In this document: piece after piece, positions 12,383 to 24,494 of the stretch
Position numbering within the stretch: position 1 is the stretch's first letter
Layout: every line of letters begins with the position of its first letter
NCBI GenBank assembly: GCA_008933995.1
Contig: WARS01000050.1
Span: forward strand, 5,458,574 to 5,522,573
Length of the DNA stretch: 64,000 nt
From: Datnioides undecimradiatus
Lineage: Eukaryota; Chordata; Actinopteri; Lobotiformes; Datnioididae
Direction of reading: 5' to 3'
Translations under genes and position numbers: made by a program
Notes under the pieces: model-generated
What the model was told of the DNA's origin: nothing
The model's database searches: none
The model's input: only the letters and a program-made list of their open reading frames with translations

Positions 12383-12646
12383 GTCCTGCTTTGAGATCAT
12401 GGAGAACCTGAGGGGGAAATCTGTGTGTGGGTCTTTGGAGCAGCCTTGCTCCAGGACTAAACAAACAGTCCAAGAGAACCATCCTCCTCCTACTGAGATG
12501 AGCTGCCCAAGTCAGCGGTACTGCAGCAACCCAGAACCCTGCCCTAGTGCCCAGACCAACAGCTCAATCCAGTCAGGTAGCAAAAGAAAGTGCAATGATG
12601 AGGATGGGAATAAAAAAGAAACCTTGCAGCTGTCCGAAAGGCACAG
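12383..12646 (+). CDS. HIPK-like kinase exon 8 (tail)
   Basis: After GTGTCAG, completing the Arg codon; 264 nt open, exits in phase 2 before GTATGC. Polar, Ser/Pro/Cys-rich low-complexity tail with a basic patch (SGSKRKCNDEDGNKKE). No domain recognised. Confidence 0.75.
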
Positions 12647-12755
12647 GTATGCTTATCTCCTTCAGTCACCTCACTATCGATCATTTTTAGAGCAGATTTG
12701 AAGCATTTAGAAGCTGCTTTTTCAATGAGTTAACCTCTTATATATGAAATTGTAG

Positions 12756-13197
12756 ATACACAAGCCCAGAAGCCTCTAGCCACAGCACCAGCAGGCATCC
12801 CTCCAAAGGCAGCCAGACTCTAAATCGCTTTGCACCAGGGATGAAGAAAAAGACAGCTGATGATGACCATGGGGAGCAGCGGCAAACAAGTTCCTGTCAT
12901 TATCAAAGGTCACGTGATGACAGGAAGAGGTACCGCACAAGCTATGCAACAATGTCCAGCTCCAGCAGCCACACCCAGACCCAGAGTTGCATGTCCCCAA
13001 GGCTTAAGAGGAAACTGACTCCTGATGACGACTCCCACTACCACCAGAGCTCCGCTCACGAAAGGAAGAGGGTTAGAGAAAGCTCTACAGACAGACCCAC
13101 CTGCAGAAGCGGCCACCTTCCACATGACCGGAGGAGTCACCGGGCTGAGCGCTATTGCCATAGCCATAGCACGTCCAGAAAACACCACCCAGACTGA
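12756..13197 (+). CDS. HIPK-like kinase exon 9 (basic Arg/Ser/His tail, stop)
   Basis: After ATTGTAG, 442 nt open to TGA at 13195-13197. It is rich in Arg, Ser, His and Lys (for example SRDDRKRYR, HERKRVRES, RSHRAERYCHSHS), resembling an RS-like, probably nuclear-targeting tail. The tail has stayed open although the kinase domain is broken, which argues that the lesions are recent or artefactual. Confidence 0.78.
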
Positions 13198-13465
13198 GAG
13201 TTCACGTTCAGTCAGGACTGAGAAGAGAAGCAGCTGGAGGATGTGAGGATGTGCGCCACAGACGCAGAGCCTCTTCTCAAAAGTGAGATAATGACAGAAA
13301 GAGGTATGCAGTGTGTGACCATGAAAGTGACCACAAACCAACTTCAACTGAGGCCTCGTCACACACCTAGACTTGTACTGCCTCCCAAAGCAGCAGTGCT
13401 GGGTTTTTTTATTTTACTTTTTGTTTTCTTCTACTACTTTAAATAAAGATTTCAAATTTACCAAA
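13198..13465 (+). other. 3'UTR of the HIPK-like gene
   Basis: About 250 nt from the stop codon to just past AATAAA at 13442-13447. Short and unique; a hAT remnant begins almost immediately after it. Confidence 0.65.
13442..13447 (+). promoter_or_regulatory. Poly(A) signal of HIPK-like gene
   Basis: Canonical AATAAA in a T/A-rich context about 245 nt after the stop codon; cleavage expected at about 13460. Confidence 0.7.
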
Positions 13466-13473
13466 TGATTCTC

Positions 13474-14400
13474 ATAGGCGCGATATGTCGAACTCAAGGC
13501 TCGCAGGGCAAATCCGGCCCGCATGACAATCATATCCAGCCCGCAAGATAATATTTTATATCTATCAGAACTGGCCCGCAGGGATTTGCGTGTGCACCAT
13601 TGATACTACAAATCTCAGACTGCATTGCAATAGCCGACCTTTTGGCATCAGGGAGGTATGTCAGCTCCTACTCCCAACTTCATTGACAAACTCATCAGAG
13701 TCTCATGGTCACCGTGTCCCTTTGGTTGAACCTTAAGCTAACGCTAACCCCCCTATACATGGCCAAAAGAAAGGTAGACTCTGAAAAGGAAGGACACATG
13801 GGAGGCGGACTATCTGTCCACTAGCATAATAGGAAAATCTGTTTGTCTTTTATGCGGAGCTGATGTGACTGTCTTTAAAGAATATAACTTAAGATGGCAC
13901 TATGCAACGAAACACGAGTACAGGTACAAGGATCTGAATATATAGCAGAAGCTTCAGAAGGTAGAAGAGTTAAAAAGAAATCTGGTGTCACAGCAGACTA
14001 TGTTCAAAAAAGCAAAATCTCAAAGTGAGGCTGCCGTTAAAGCTAGCTTTATTGTGGCAAAAGAAATTGCTAAATCAGCCCGGCCATTTACAGAGGGATA
14101 GCTTGTGAAGGACTGCATGATTAAAGTATGTGAGATTGTCTGTCCAGACAAAAAGCAAGCATTTTCAAAAGTAAGCCTGAGCAGAATCACCCTTGCTGAC
14201 TGGACAGGTGAGCTCGCCACTAATCTACAAAATCAGCTAATGGAAAAGGGAAAAGACTTCATTGCTTATTCCCTTGCTGTGGATGAGAACAGCAACATAA
14301 CAGATACTGCCCAGCTGTCGATCTTCAATGGCATGACCAGATATTATTTGTATACTTGAAATCAGGTTCAAATACAACAAAACTACATGAACAGTTTTCA
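13474..14400 (+). mobile_element. hAT transposon remnant (BED finger, GTF2IRD2/ZBED-like)
   Basis: The left part (13474-13640) repeats the CAAGGC..GGGCAAATCCGGCCCGC and ACTGGCCCGCAGGGATTTGCG leader seen on many vertebrate hAT copies. From ATG at 13759 (MAKRKVDSEK) the frame shifts once, then reads a BED-type finger (CLLCGADV...RWHYATKHEY, C-x2-C...H-x4-H). It continues through ARPFTEG, LVKDCMIKVCEIVCPDKK and SLAVDENSNITDTAQLSIF, which match the start of the RNase-H-like domain in GTF2IRD2/ZBED-type proteins (the S-x-AVDE-S/T pattern). Two in-frame stops and one early frame shift are visible, and the C-terminal two thirds are absent. It is a truncated, dead copy. No host gene function is implied. 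Confidence 0.75.
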
Positions 14401-14489
14401 GTAAGGCAGGAATTTTGTTTGACAGACGGAATAAAACAAGGCTTTGTTTGCAAAAGAATCAGAACTCTTACCCTTAGATGATTGACGAA

Positions 14490-14715
14490 TTGACTCTGTG
14501 ATAATTACTTTATTATTTAAGACATTTTTCAAGCAAAAGTGATAAAGATCTGATGGTTCCTGCTTCTCAAATGTAAGACTCTGGTGTTTCGACTTGCTGT
14601 ACAACATTGTGACTTTATATTTTGAGGTTTCAGAGTGTTGGTCTTAAGGGAAAAAAGCATTTCACAGAGCAATGACCAAAGATATCATAAACATATGTTG
14701 CGGCTGCTATTTAAA
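14490..14715 (+). repeat. Diverged fish hAT-type MITE copy (first)
   Basis: The order 'ACATTTTTCAAGC..', 'GGTTCCTGCTTCTCAAATGTAAGA', 'TTTTGAGGTTTCAGAGTGTTGGTC' and 'TTGCGGCTGC' matches, with many changes, a non-autonomous repeat very common in percomorph genomes that ends near 'CGTTAGTTGCAGCCCT'. A second copy lies at about 16990-17216. Confidence 0.6.
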
Positions 14716-14719
14716 TTCA

Positions 14720-15915
14720 AAAAACAATATTCCAATCAGTAGCCTTTTGAGGGGGAGGTTCTTGACTCACAACTGTAAAAAGAAGCACTCCCGGAGATTC
14801 TTCCAGATTCAGAAAAATTAACATGAGTTATTAAGATTGACAAAAAAAATATTCTCTGTGGTTGACTTAAACAAAAACAAACTAAACTTTCAATGAATTA
14901 ATGTATGCAGTCAAAAATCTGTTTCACTCCTCACTCCTTCAACACAAAGCAAACCAAAAACTTTACCATCTGTCATTGTTCACCTCATTACATAGACAGA
15001 TTAGGAGGAGGAGACAATGCAATTTTCTATCTTACTAAAAACACAAGAGTATCATTTTATTTTAGATTACTTTTCTAACATTACAAACAAGAAACAAAGG
15101 CACCCATTAATAAAATTAATAATTAAATAATACAAATTGACTCCGACAACATAATAAGATTCAGCACAAAGTAAAAAGTTGTACCTGACTGAAAAGTACA
15201 AATTCACAATGCTCAACACTGATGCACTAGAATTCATCAGTAAGTAATGGTCAATATGCCAATATTAACAATATAACAACAAAAACAGCTGATCTTAAAT
15301 CCAACTGTTTCTTTTGGCTACATCTGATCATACAGGTTTTAAATATTCTTGAATTGTCTGCTTAATCTGTAGCAGTATTTTGCACAGTTTCGCAATAACT
15401 AGTGGAAGACATTTGGTCTAAGACATTTTTCTTACATCTTGTGCTTTTCCATTAACTGGTTGAGCTTTGTGTGTTGAACTTTGTGCTTTGGACTTTCTGT
15501 CATACTAATTGAGAATCTAGGGACTTTAAGTAGTTTGGCATAATTGCCTACCAATCAACATTTGTGTGCAACTTGCTACGATTGTCATACATGTTGTCTT
15601 GAGAAATGTTATAGTGAGGAGTTTACCGATACAAACAGGCAGGTTGATGGTATGATCAGATACAACTTGTTACCTGATCATAAATACAGCAGAAATATGT
15701 TTTTTAAAGTGTAAAGTAAAAAAAACTACAGATATGTATTTAAAATGTTTTTATTGTTAAGAGTTCATGATTGTAAAGGGAGTTGGCGTTCAGGGATAAA
15801 TCATTACTATTCAATGGTTGACTGGGCGGTATGACCTAGCTGTATTATAGAAGGAGGGAGCAAAATGGGATTAAGTTTTGTGTCTGATTAACCAAGTAGC
15901 GACACAAGTGCCCAA
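14720..15915. other. AT-rich repeat-associated stretch, no gene
   Basis: No coding signal. The part at about 15190-15390 aligns by eye with 17240-17395, as part of a local duplication. The rest is AT-rich and unidentified. Confidence 0.5.
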
Positions 15916-15916
15916 G

Positions 15917-16714
15917 TGTGACGATTTTGTGTGATGTCTCAAACTATCTACTCGAGTAGGCAGTTTACCTGCTTTTTGAGAGCGGCTGGAAACGTTCCCA
16001 CTCTCCATCCAGTTGTTTACGTTCGTACATTAGCTTCGCGTGCATCTGTTCGCTCGTTAGCATACCGAGCAAATGTTAGCATTCATGAGCAAAGTGAATG
16101 GACTCTTAGCTGCTGTATCGCTAACATAGCTTACACTCGAGGCTTTGGTTTATCGTTTTCCAACGCGGAGACCTTGGGCATTCATCAGAGAGTGTTGTAA
16201 AATATCGAGTCGACTGTCAACGTGCATTGGATTATTCAGAGCGGACCCCACCGTCGCGGGATACCGAGAGACTGGTCAAGGACGCACAACCACAACTCGC
16301 CATCTTGTTCTTCGCTGGCCTGTGACAGGACAGTATACGCCGCAGTTTGGGCTCAGAAGTTTTCATTAAGGTACCGCACTTTTATTTAATTACTCTTTTG
16401 AGTGAAAGGGCCAAGTTGTTTTGGGCCTCTCCGTTCCCGAGCGTTGGGGTTTTATTTTATTTTAATATATGCCCACTTGAAGGTGTGTGGGCTTTCCGAG
16501 TTTGGTTTGAACTTTACATTTCAAGGAGACTTAAGTTGTTCATGTTAAGACTTCACCTATAGCAAAAAATAAAAATAATAAAAAAAATACATTTATTATT
16601 TTAAACCTGCTTCCAGTGTGTTTTTTTGTTAATCCACTGTTTTTTGGTTAAACCACTGTTTGTTTTTAATTATAGAGGTCGGTTATTAGTTGTACTTTGA
16701 AAAGGTGTGCCACA
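15917..16714 (+). repeat. Possible solo LTR-like, CpG-rich block
   Basis: The block starts TGTGACG and ends GCCACA (TG...CA with short inverted ends). It has a CpG-rich first half unlike its surroundings and an AATAAA in an A-rich run at 16568-16573. These are features of an LTR. No internal retroelement region is seen beside it and no target-site duplication is evident. It could instead be a displaced promoter or CpG island. If it is an LTR it is a solo relic of a Gypsy- or ERV-like element, family not determined. Confidence 0.3.
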
Positions 16715-16989
16715 TTTTCTGCAGCAGAGGGCTAGTGGTTTGACAGTGAATAGGGTGATAACAGTTTATAAGGTTAATTAACCAAACCTGGCCTAATACT
16801 AAGAGTAGTGTTATCGGACTGAAGACATTAAACTGTATAGGCAGGCAGACACAGATGTTTACCTTAAGTATTTGTTTATTGCAAGGTAAGTTAATTGTAT
16901 TAAAAAACCTAGGGGTTCCACATGACTAAGTTATCAGTACGTGGGGTACATATTGATATACTTAAAAAATAAGGAGAGATCTTTGGCAT

Positions 16990-17216
16990 TTTTATTTGTT
17001 TTTGAATGTTTCAAGTACAACAACCTCGCAGGAACACAGATTTGATGGTCCCAGCTTCTCAAATACAAGACTGGTGTTTCTCCTTGTCTCACAACATTAT
17101 TACTTGCATAGCTTGAGGTTTTGGAGGAAAACTTTGATTTTTACAGAGAAAACAACCAGGAAAATAATAGTAGTCTGCAGATTAATGGGTCATCAAAATA
17201 AAAACAAGTTGCGGCG
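16990..17216 (+). repeat. Diverged fish hAT-type MITE copy (second)
   Basis: Contains 'GGTCCCAGCTTCTCAAATACAAGA', 'GAGGTTTTGGAGGAAAAC', 'GAAAATAATAGTAGTCTGC' and 'CAAGTTGCGGC'. These align in order with the percomorph consensus ending in an AAAATAATC..GTTGCAGCC motif and with the copy at 14.5 kb. Confidence 0.65.
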
Positions 17217-18839
17217 GAAAAGTTTTCTTGAATAAAACAAGATCAAAATGGTCAATACTGACGCACTCATGCAACATCATTTATCAGAAAATATTTGTCC
17301 AAATGTTACAATAACTGCATTTCAAGCCTACTGTTTCTTCTGGCTACGTCTGATCATGTAATTTTAAATATTCCTCAGTCAGTGTTGTGCAAACAGTATG
17401 CATAAACAATTGCAACATGCTGGCCCAACACATGCCTAACTGACAAAAGTTATATTTCTTCTTTTGCTTTCACCTGAAAGCATTAATAGCCTCACTAACC
17501 ATCGGTAGTTGCAGGCCTAAGTGGCGTCGTCACAAGAAACTTTTGAATGGGTTCACTGCTGTCACACAATGGCCCGACCCTGCAGGCTTTGCTCCTTGTG
17601 ACATTTCTGACATGGCGAGGGCCTGTTCATTCAGTCAGGTAATAAGCTCTCGACAGGGAGGCACCACTACAAACCGCAACGCCCCACTTCACTGTCGGAT
17701 TGAAAAATAGCTCTGCAAACAAGACAGTTTCCAAAGCCGGGTTGCTATAGCAACACAGGCTTTCTGCCCCCTCATTTTAATAGTTCCGATCCCAAGTGGC
17801 TGATCTTGTGTCAGTTTTGGTACATTTTTACATCAGGAGAGGCTGCTTGTTTCTACCGATGGATCCTTTAGGTAGGGTGGGTTTTATTCTTTTAGTGATA
17901 ATACGAGTCTGATTATCTGTGACATTGCTTGCAACATGGGAGCTGGTAAACAACAGTCAAGAGCCTTGCATTCATCTTATACATGCGCCGCTCTTTGCTT
18001 AGCATCATGTATCACGTAACACTGACATGCTGCATTCACCGGCGACTCCAACTAAAGCCCGTCAAGCAGGGTGGAAGATCCGTGTTTCTGCTACTGTAAT
18101 CAGTGTCACTGCATATGGTTCAGTGTTTTGGTGACAATGGATGTTTCTTGCCGATGACACATAACTATGATGACATGTGGAAGGTGGATCATACAACACC
18201 AAATTAAGCGGTCAAGAATGAAGAAACATAAATCCAAATTCAGATGTAGTTCATTGTGGTATATCAAATTTACAGGGGCATAAAGATTAGGCTGTACTTG
18301 AATTAAGAATCAAAGACTTGAATGAACCTCTGTAGATCACTGATCTGACCTGAATTCTTACAGCTTTCAACAGTGAACTTTTCCAGGTAGCCTCTCCGTA
18401 TGTGGCTGAATTGAATGGTCTTAGACTGGCCTTGAATCACAGTGTGTTTTTGCACTGGATCATGATCAAGTGTGTCAGTATTCTTCAAACTGTCTGGGAG
18501 GGAGAGAGCGAGACTGTACCGTGGTCACATGTTCATTGTCAAAAAAAGAGATAACTATGCTGTATTTTGTTCCCCTTGCTTTAAAATACAAAGCATCTTG
18601 TTGAAATGGCTTTAATCTGCTGTACCTGACACTTGAAACAGCTGACAGTTTAATGGTACCTGCTCTCGTTTCCATCTCAATGTCTGATCCTGTGACCCTA
18701 TCATATCTGCCCCAATTCAGTTCTCATGTTCCTCAAGCAACAACTTAGCTAAAGCGAGGCGGCAAACTGGGGAAGTAATCAGCTTTGTGTAGGGTCAGTA
18801 ACATGACAGATGAGTCCATTGTTAATTCTTGATGAGGAT

Positions 18840-19060
18840 TTCTCTGCACTTGTATTCCCTCCCCTGCTGGAGTTGGAGGGACGATAAATTATGAATAAGG
18901 CATCCATAAAACATGTACTTATTTATGGAGATTAGGGGATATTTAAGACATCTCTAATTAAATTGAGCTGATCCAAGGTGTTTCGCCAGAAATCCCTGTA
19001 GCTAAGGCTTATTTCGGTTATTGTAATGAAAGAAGAGCAGCAGGGAGTGATAATAAGGTA
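18840..19060. other. Candidate conserved non-coding block
   Basis: AT-rich, non-repetitive, with TAATTA/AATTA and CATAAA/TTTATG cores in tight spacing (18880-18970) followed by a complex purine-rich flank. It looks like an enhancer-type element. No alignment was possible. Confidence 0.27.
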
Positions 19061-22000
19061 GCAAAAGAAATCAGTTTGCATGTACAAAAACATGTTAGCC
19101 TCCAGTGTTACAAAAACACTGATCCAACTGCATACATCATCTTACTGGCCCTAGATGGTCTGTCTTCAACAAATCATAGATGATATTGATTGAAGCTGTG
19201 TCTCAGGTTATTGTCCATTACTTTGACTCTCTGCTCTCCATTGCTAAAACAATCTTTGAATGAATAATTAGTCTGAATTCCTCTATATCTATACATTCAG
19301 CACTTTTTTCAGGTAGACATTATTGATTTTTACATCCCTGCATTGTGTTTGTGGATTGTGGCTTTTTAATCTTCATGTGACATTATCTCAATGACCGTAT
19401 GATGAAATATTTATTTTTGCTCTTCTATGTGTTCTCAGTGTTCGTCTTTGCATTTTTTATGGCATACTATATGTTTTTTTCAGTAGCGTACACAGTGTAC
19501 TCATACATAAATCTGTAAAGCAAAGTTTAACACACACCGCGGGGCTTCCTCTCTGTCCTAGGATGGTGAAGTGGCAAAGATAAGAGAAAAGATGCATCAT
19601 GCGTAAGTAGATTTACTATGTTGGGGTTGTCTTCAGGCTTTCTACATGTCAAGCCATGGGGACGTTGATCTAAAAATGGTCCGTTTGTATCCCAAGGTTG
19701 GTTTTTAGATCCAGCCTTTTTTCCATCTATGCAGCAAAGCTGGACGCTCTCCCATATATCTGTGGATGCACTTTGATGCATATTACATCTGATTAGCTGG
19801 TTTTCCATTAAGTATAGTAACTTGGGGAGTGACAGTTTAATGTGTTTACACTCCACTCACATGGCCAAACCCACATCAATAGAGCTTGACGTTTGATTTC
19901 TCCACTGCCTTTAAACTGTGATTATGTATATCCTTTTGCTGTTCTGGCACACATGTTGATGACAGATTGAGTCCAGTCCAGAGACTACTGAGCAGTGCTA
20001 GCTTCTATTGTGATTGCATGACATTAAGGCTGAGAGATATTTAAAGTTAAAAACATTTCTGGAAGCCCACGAGTAGATCAGATGATGAATTTGAAACATG
20101 TTATTTTCTTGGCTTTCTTTCCAAAATTCGCATGCTTTGCGGAGACTTGTAGCAGCACCGAGTGATGGCTGTGAGGCGATGAGTACATAGTGGCTCCATT
20201 TAGGCACTTGAGAGAGTGCTGGAGAAAATGCAATCAACTACACTCTCTGTAATGAAAAAGCTCCCAGCCAGCTGCTTTTGTGGGCACTGGTCGAATAAAC
20301 ACGCAACACCAATCCCAGAGGGTGCGACGCCTGCTGGATACGCTGCTGTGTTGAGCCCCTCACATTTGTAAAATCAAACTATCAGTCATTCCACTTCAAT
20401 CACACTTTGCCACCGGTCAGCTCCAGAGTGGATGAAGCAGCAGCAGCAAAACCCACTTCTCTCCACCCAACTGATGCTTAAAAGTAAAGGCATGTTTCAT
20501 GTGTCACGTTATTTTTACTTAAAGAAATTCAGTTCTTGGTCTATCGACACCTGGCTGAACAACTGCTCAGCACCTACTCCGTGAACCTTTTTCAACAGCA
20601 TCACTGTGGTTCCATGCGTTCAGAGCAGATGCTTCAAAATATGTAGATATCGTCACAAGCAGGAATTGACTAACAATGACAGCCAACTGTCTGAGATCCT
20701 AGAAAACATGTTGGGAAGACTCTTTATCATAGTTTGTCTATGTGCACTCAGAAACAAGGGATACTGTAGTGACCAGGGCAATTGTGACTCTTGCCATGTT
20801 GTTTGCTAATTCTGAAATTTTATCATATTAAACCTCAAGAAAGAAACCCCAAGAAATCAGCACTAATGACACATTTGAGCCATTATGTACAGAGTAAAGA
20901 AATAACCTTAACGACCCTTGTAAAAGTTACAGTTTTATTGTGGTGGCATAAAATTAATCCATACAGTATTTTATTGACCTTGTGAAATTATTGCAAACCA
21001 TCAGTCTTCCAGTCTTATATACTTCACAGCACCTAAAGAAACACTTAAACCTGATGAGCCAACAGCTTTGCTTTCCAAGGCTTTTATTGTTCTGTATAAT
21101 AGTCGGGCAACATGTCACCCTTCTGTGATATTGTAATTAAAGCTAGTGGCCGAGAAGTGACACACAGGCTTGAAGGGGGAGGTTTTTCAGTCGCAGTAGC
21201 ATCTTTCTATAAAAATTTGAAGCACTTTTGCAATCAGCTACCTGATTGAAAGTCATCATCGGAAGGACGATAATGTGCTCGCTAACTTTACAACCCAAAC
21301 CACACTTAGAGTTTATATGACGTATCAAAGGAGAGTGAAAAAAGAGGACTATAAAGCACGCCTTTAAACTGAGCATGCTGGTCCCACACCTTTTTTTTTC
21401 TCAACACCTCTGATGCCAACAATGAAGAAAGCAAAACATTCTATAATATGATCAATGCATATATTGCTGACCACCCATGCACTTTACATTTGACCCCTCG
21501 GATTCCTCTACCTTGTTAAAGAGTGTTTGTGGAAACCTGCTGGTGGGCAAAGTAAGGAATATATTGCAGTTGGATGTAATCTGAGTGCCATAGAAGTCTT
21601 CATAACGCTATGAATATTGCTCTTTTCACAAGGTAGCAGTACTTCTTGGGATAGTTCTTCCTAAAACAGCCAAAACTGTTCCCATCAAGCCACACGTTGA
21701 ATTCACTGTATCACTCATATACGCTAAGAGAACAACATGGAGCACAACAACATGTTGTATTGTATGTATATTGTTGGATGTGAGAGTATTTACAGACGAA
21801 ACAGTATATTGAGAACAAGCTGATTGATTACAAATCAAGGTCAAATGGTCGGCCAAATCCTTTTCATCCATTTCATCATTACGCAGCTTCTTATTTCATA
21901 GCCTGTAAACAAGCCCCAGCTTGGTTCGGCCTCTGCGGCTTGTCTCACAAAGCAGCATTACTGAGTTATGTGGGTAATCACATTGAGCTCTTTTTACTTT

Positions 22001-24423
22001 AGTCAGATTTGAAAAGGTTTGGGGTTTTATTCAGCGCAGTTTTGCAGATAAAAAGTAATCCCGCTTGGGGAGACAGACAGCTTGGTTTCTATGGTAACAA
22101 CACACAATCGTTTCCAAACTACGAACACAAATGTTGTGAATTGTTGTCGGCCTACACAGGAAGAAGATTCAGCCAAAAGTTGAGGTTGGTTTATTTGTAC
22201 TGTAACACCAGAAATGTCAACGCACAGTTCATTTAAAGTGAAGAAATAGTGTAGTGCCACAACATAAATGAACATGCTGCAGTGTTAACGTGACTGTTTA
22301 AATATGTGGGAAAGAAGAAAGTGTAGTATGTGCCCTCACAATGGGAGGCCAGAAAGATGTCAACTGTCAAGACATGCCGTAAAAACAGACATTCGGTCAT
22401 TCCTCTGCCTGTCCTCACTCCTCTCCCCCTCTGGCGTCCTGTGGTGCACGAGGTTTCCTTGTCCTGTTCTGTGGAGCACCCTCATAAAGTTGAAACCCCA
22501 GACATGCCCAAGGCCTGTGTCGTCTCGTCTCCAACTGCTCTCTGCATCTTTTCCTCCACAGATGACAGCTGCAACCAACAGAGGGATGCTTCATGAGCAC
22601 AGGAAGTTGGCATGTGAAAACTGAGCTGGACCACTTGACTGGACGTCGGCCGACAACAGAACAGTTAATTTCACCCGGAAAACCAGAGATGAAACTACAG
22701 GTTGGGAATGCAGTGCAACAAGCCAAAGATCTGTCAGCAAGGCAGCGACACAATAATATAATCCACATAATGTTTAAACTTTAAATCCTTTTCTGAAGTT
22801 TCCTTGAGTTTGTAACTTAGTAAGAAATTGCAGTGGTTTTCATCACAACCACCATTGTAATTTGTTCTGTGGGGTTTTTTTTGGATGTTTTTCGATTTGT
22901 TAAAGGTAAAGTAAACCAATACCAAATCCAAGCTCATAGCTCTCATAATTAGCTCCTTAGATCTTTCAACCAACTCTCATACTCTCCTACAGCTAATGGA
23001 GAAGAGTATGAGAGGTGGATGGCGAATGTGAATGGCCTACTTGATCTTTCTCCAGTCGCCCATTGACTCCTGATTGACACCCTCTTAGTCGATGTCTGGT
23101 GACTGGTTTTGATCTGGTGTTCACCGGCAGACTGCTGTTTCTGGTGCTCCTTCAGTTTCTTGTCCAGGGTCATTGCCATGTAGTGTTTCCTACAGTTTGA
23201 CCACTCTAGTCTTGTGCTGAATGCTTATGGCCTAAAGTCTCTCAATAGATAAAAACCAATGTACAGGAGTCTCAAGGGGATGCTTCTGTTGACTCGTGTT
23301 GTTTTTATAATATCTCTCCTGATTATAGGTAAGGTTGGGATTATAATTGTCCACCCCCTTTGCCATATTCAGAAGCTAGATTTGCTACCCTCCTTCTTCT
23401 TATTCTCTTCCTCATTGATTAGATTATCATTGTCATCTGTGGCACTGAGTTAAAATTGAAATACTGATCCCTGTGGTCTTTATCACTGTGTTGGTTGATG
23501 TTAATTCTTTGTTGGATGAAACTGTTGATACAGGAGAAGTGTCATTTGGTGAAGGTGCCGTGCACCAGATGTAACGTGGGATGGAAGCTGTTGGCAGAGC
23601 AATCTGCTCAAAATGTCTCATCTAAAGGTTAGCTGCAGTTGGCAAAAACGTTTCAAAATGTTTGTTTTTTCCTGGTTTCATCTGTTTTGTTTTGGGTTTT
23701 TTGATTGATAGTTGGTTCAGTATTTTTTTTTTTTACTTTGCTAAAAGTCAACCTGTTGAAACACAAAACAGTAACATTCAACTTATTTAACATGAATATG
23801 AATGCCTGGGATCCATGAAATGCCTCAGTCCACTGTGGTTCAGCCGTCAAACTGACAAATACTTGTTTTTGTCAACATTCTCCTTACCTCCACTTCCCCT
23901 ATTTCCCCCTCTTCTCTTTTCATGTGGCGGCTATTGTCAAGCCCCCTTGTGTCTCCATCCTCACTCCTGACTCAGACCTCTATATTTTTCCATGCTCTTT
24001 CCTGAAGCTACAAAATGTCTGTCACTTTTCTCGCTTCTATTTCAGCCCCCACACCCCACACTCCCCATTTTTCCTCTTAGTTCAACATCTCATCTCAGTT
24101 TGTCTCATCCCCGCCCCTGTGAGATGCCACCATCTTATCATCTTTGGCCTCTAGATTAGATTTCCTACCTATTGGGATGCCATGGATGCCAGAGGGGAGC
24201 ATTTAGATGAATCTTGGATTGCTAGCACACACACACATAGCAACTGAACACATGCATGTTGCTCACATACACGCACATCTGTCATTTTTTTATACAGACA
24301 TCCCTTGCCAGAGATAAATATGTCATTCATGTATCACTCTACTGCCTGGGGCCAAACTGTTAAGGTGCCTTGACACTGCTCATCATCTGGGAACCTGAAA
24401 TGGCTCTCGCTCATACACAGACG

Positions 24424-24431
24424 CACACACA

Positions 24432-24470
<39 letters not shown>

Positions 24471-24494
24471 ACACACACACACACACACACACAC
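24424..24494. repeat. (CA)n microsatellite
   Basis: CA run of about 70 bp with two GA interruptions. Confidence 0.97.

Noticed and set aside
12910-13362. 150-codon minus-strand frame
   Set aside because: Antisense shadow of kinase exon 9.
18303-18675. Two adjacent minus-strand frames (61 and 66 codons)
   Set aside because: Somewhat protein-like, but no family could be recognised and no splice sites link them convincingly.
22304-22784. Overlapping frames of 60-117 codons on both strands
   Set aside because: GC-balanced patch with chance open frames in four registers; no motif and no splice structure.
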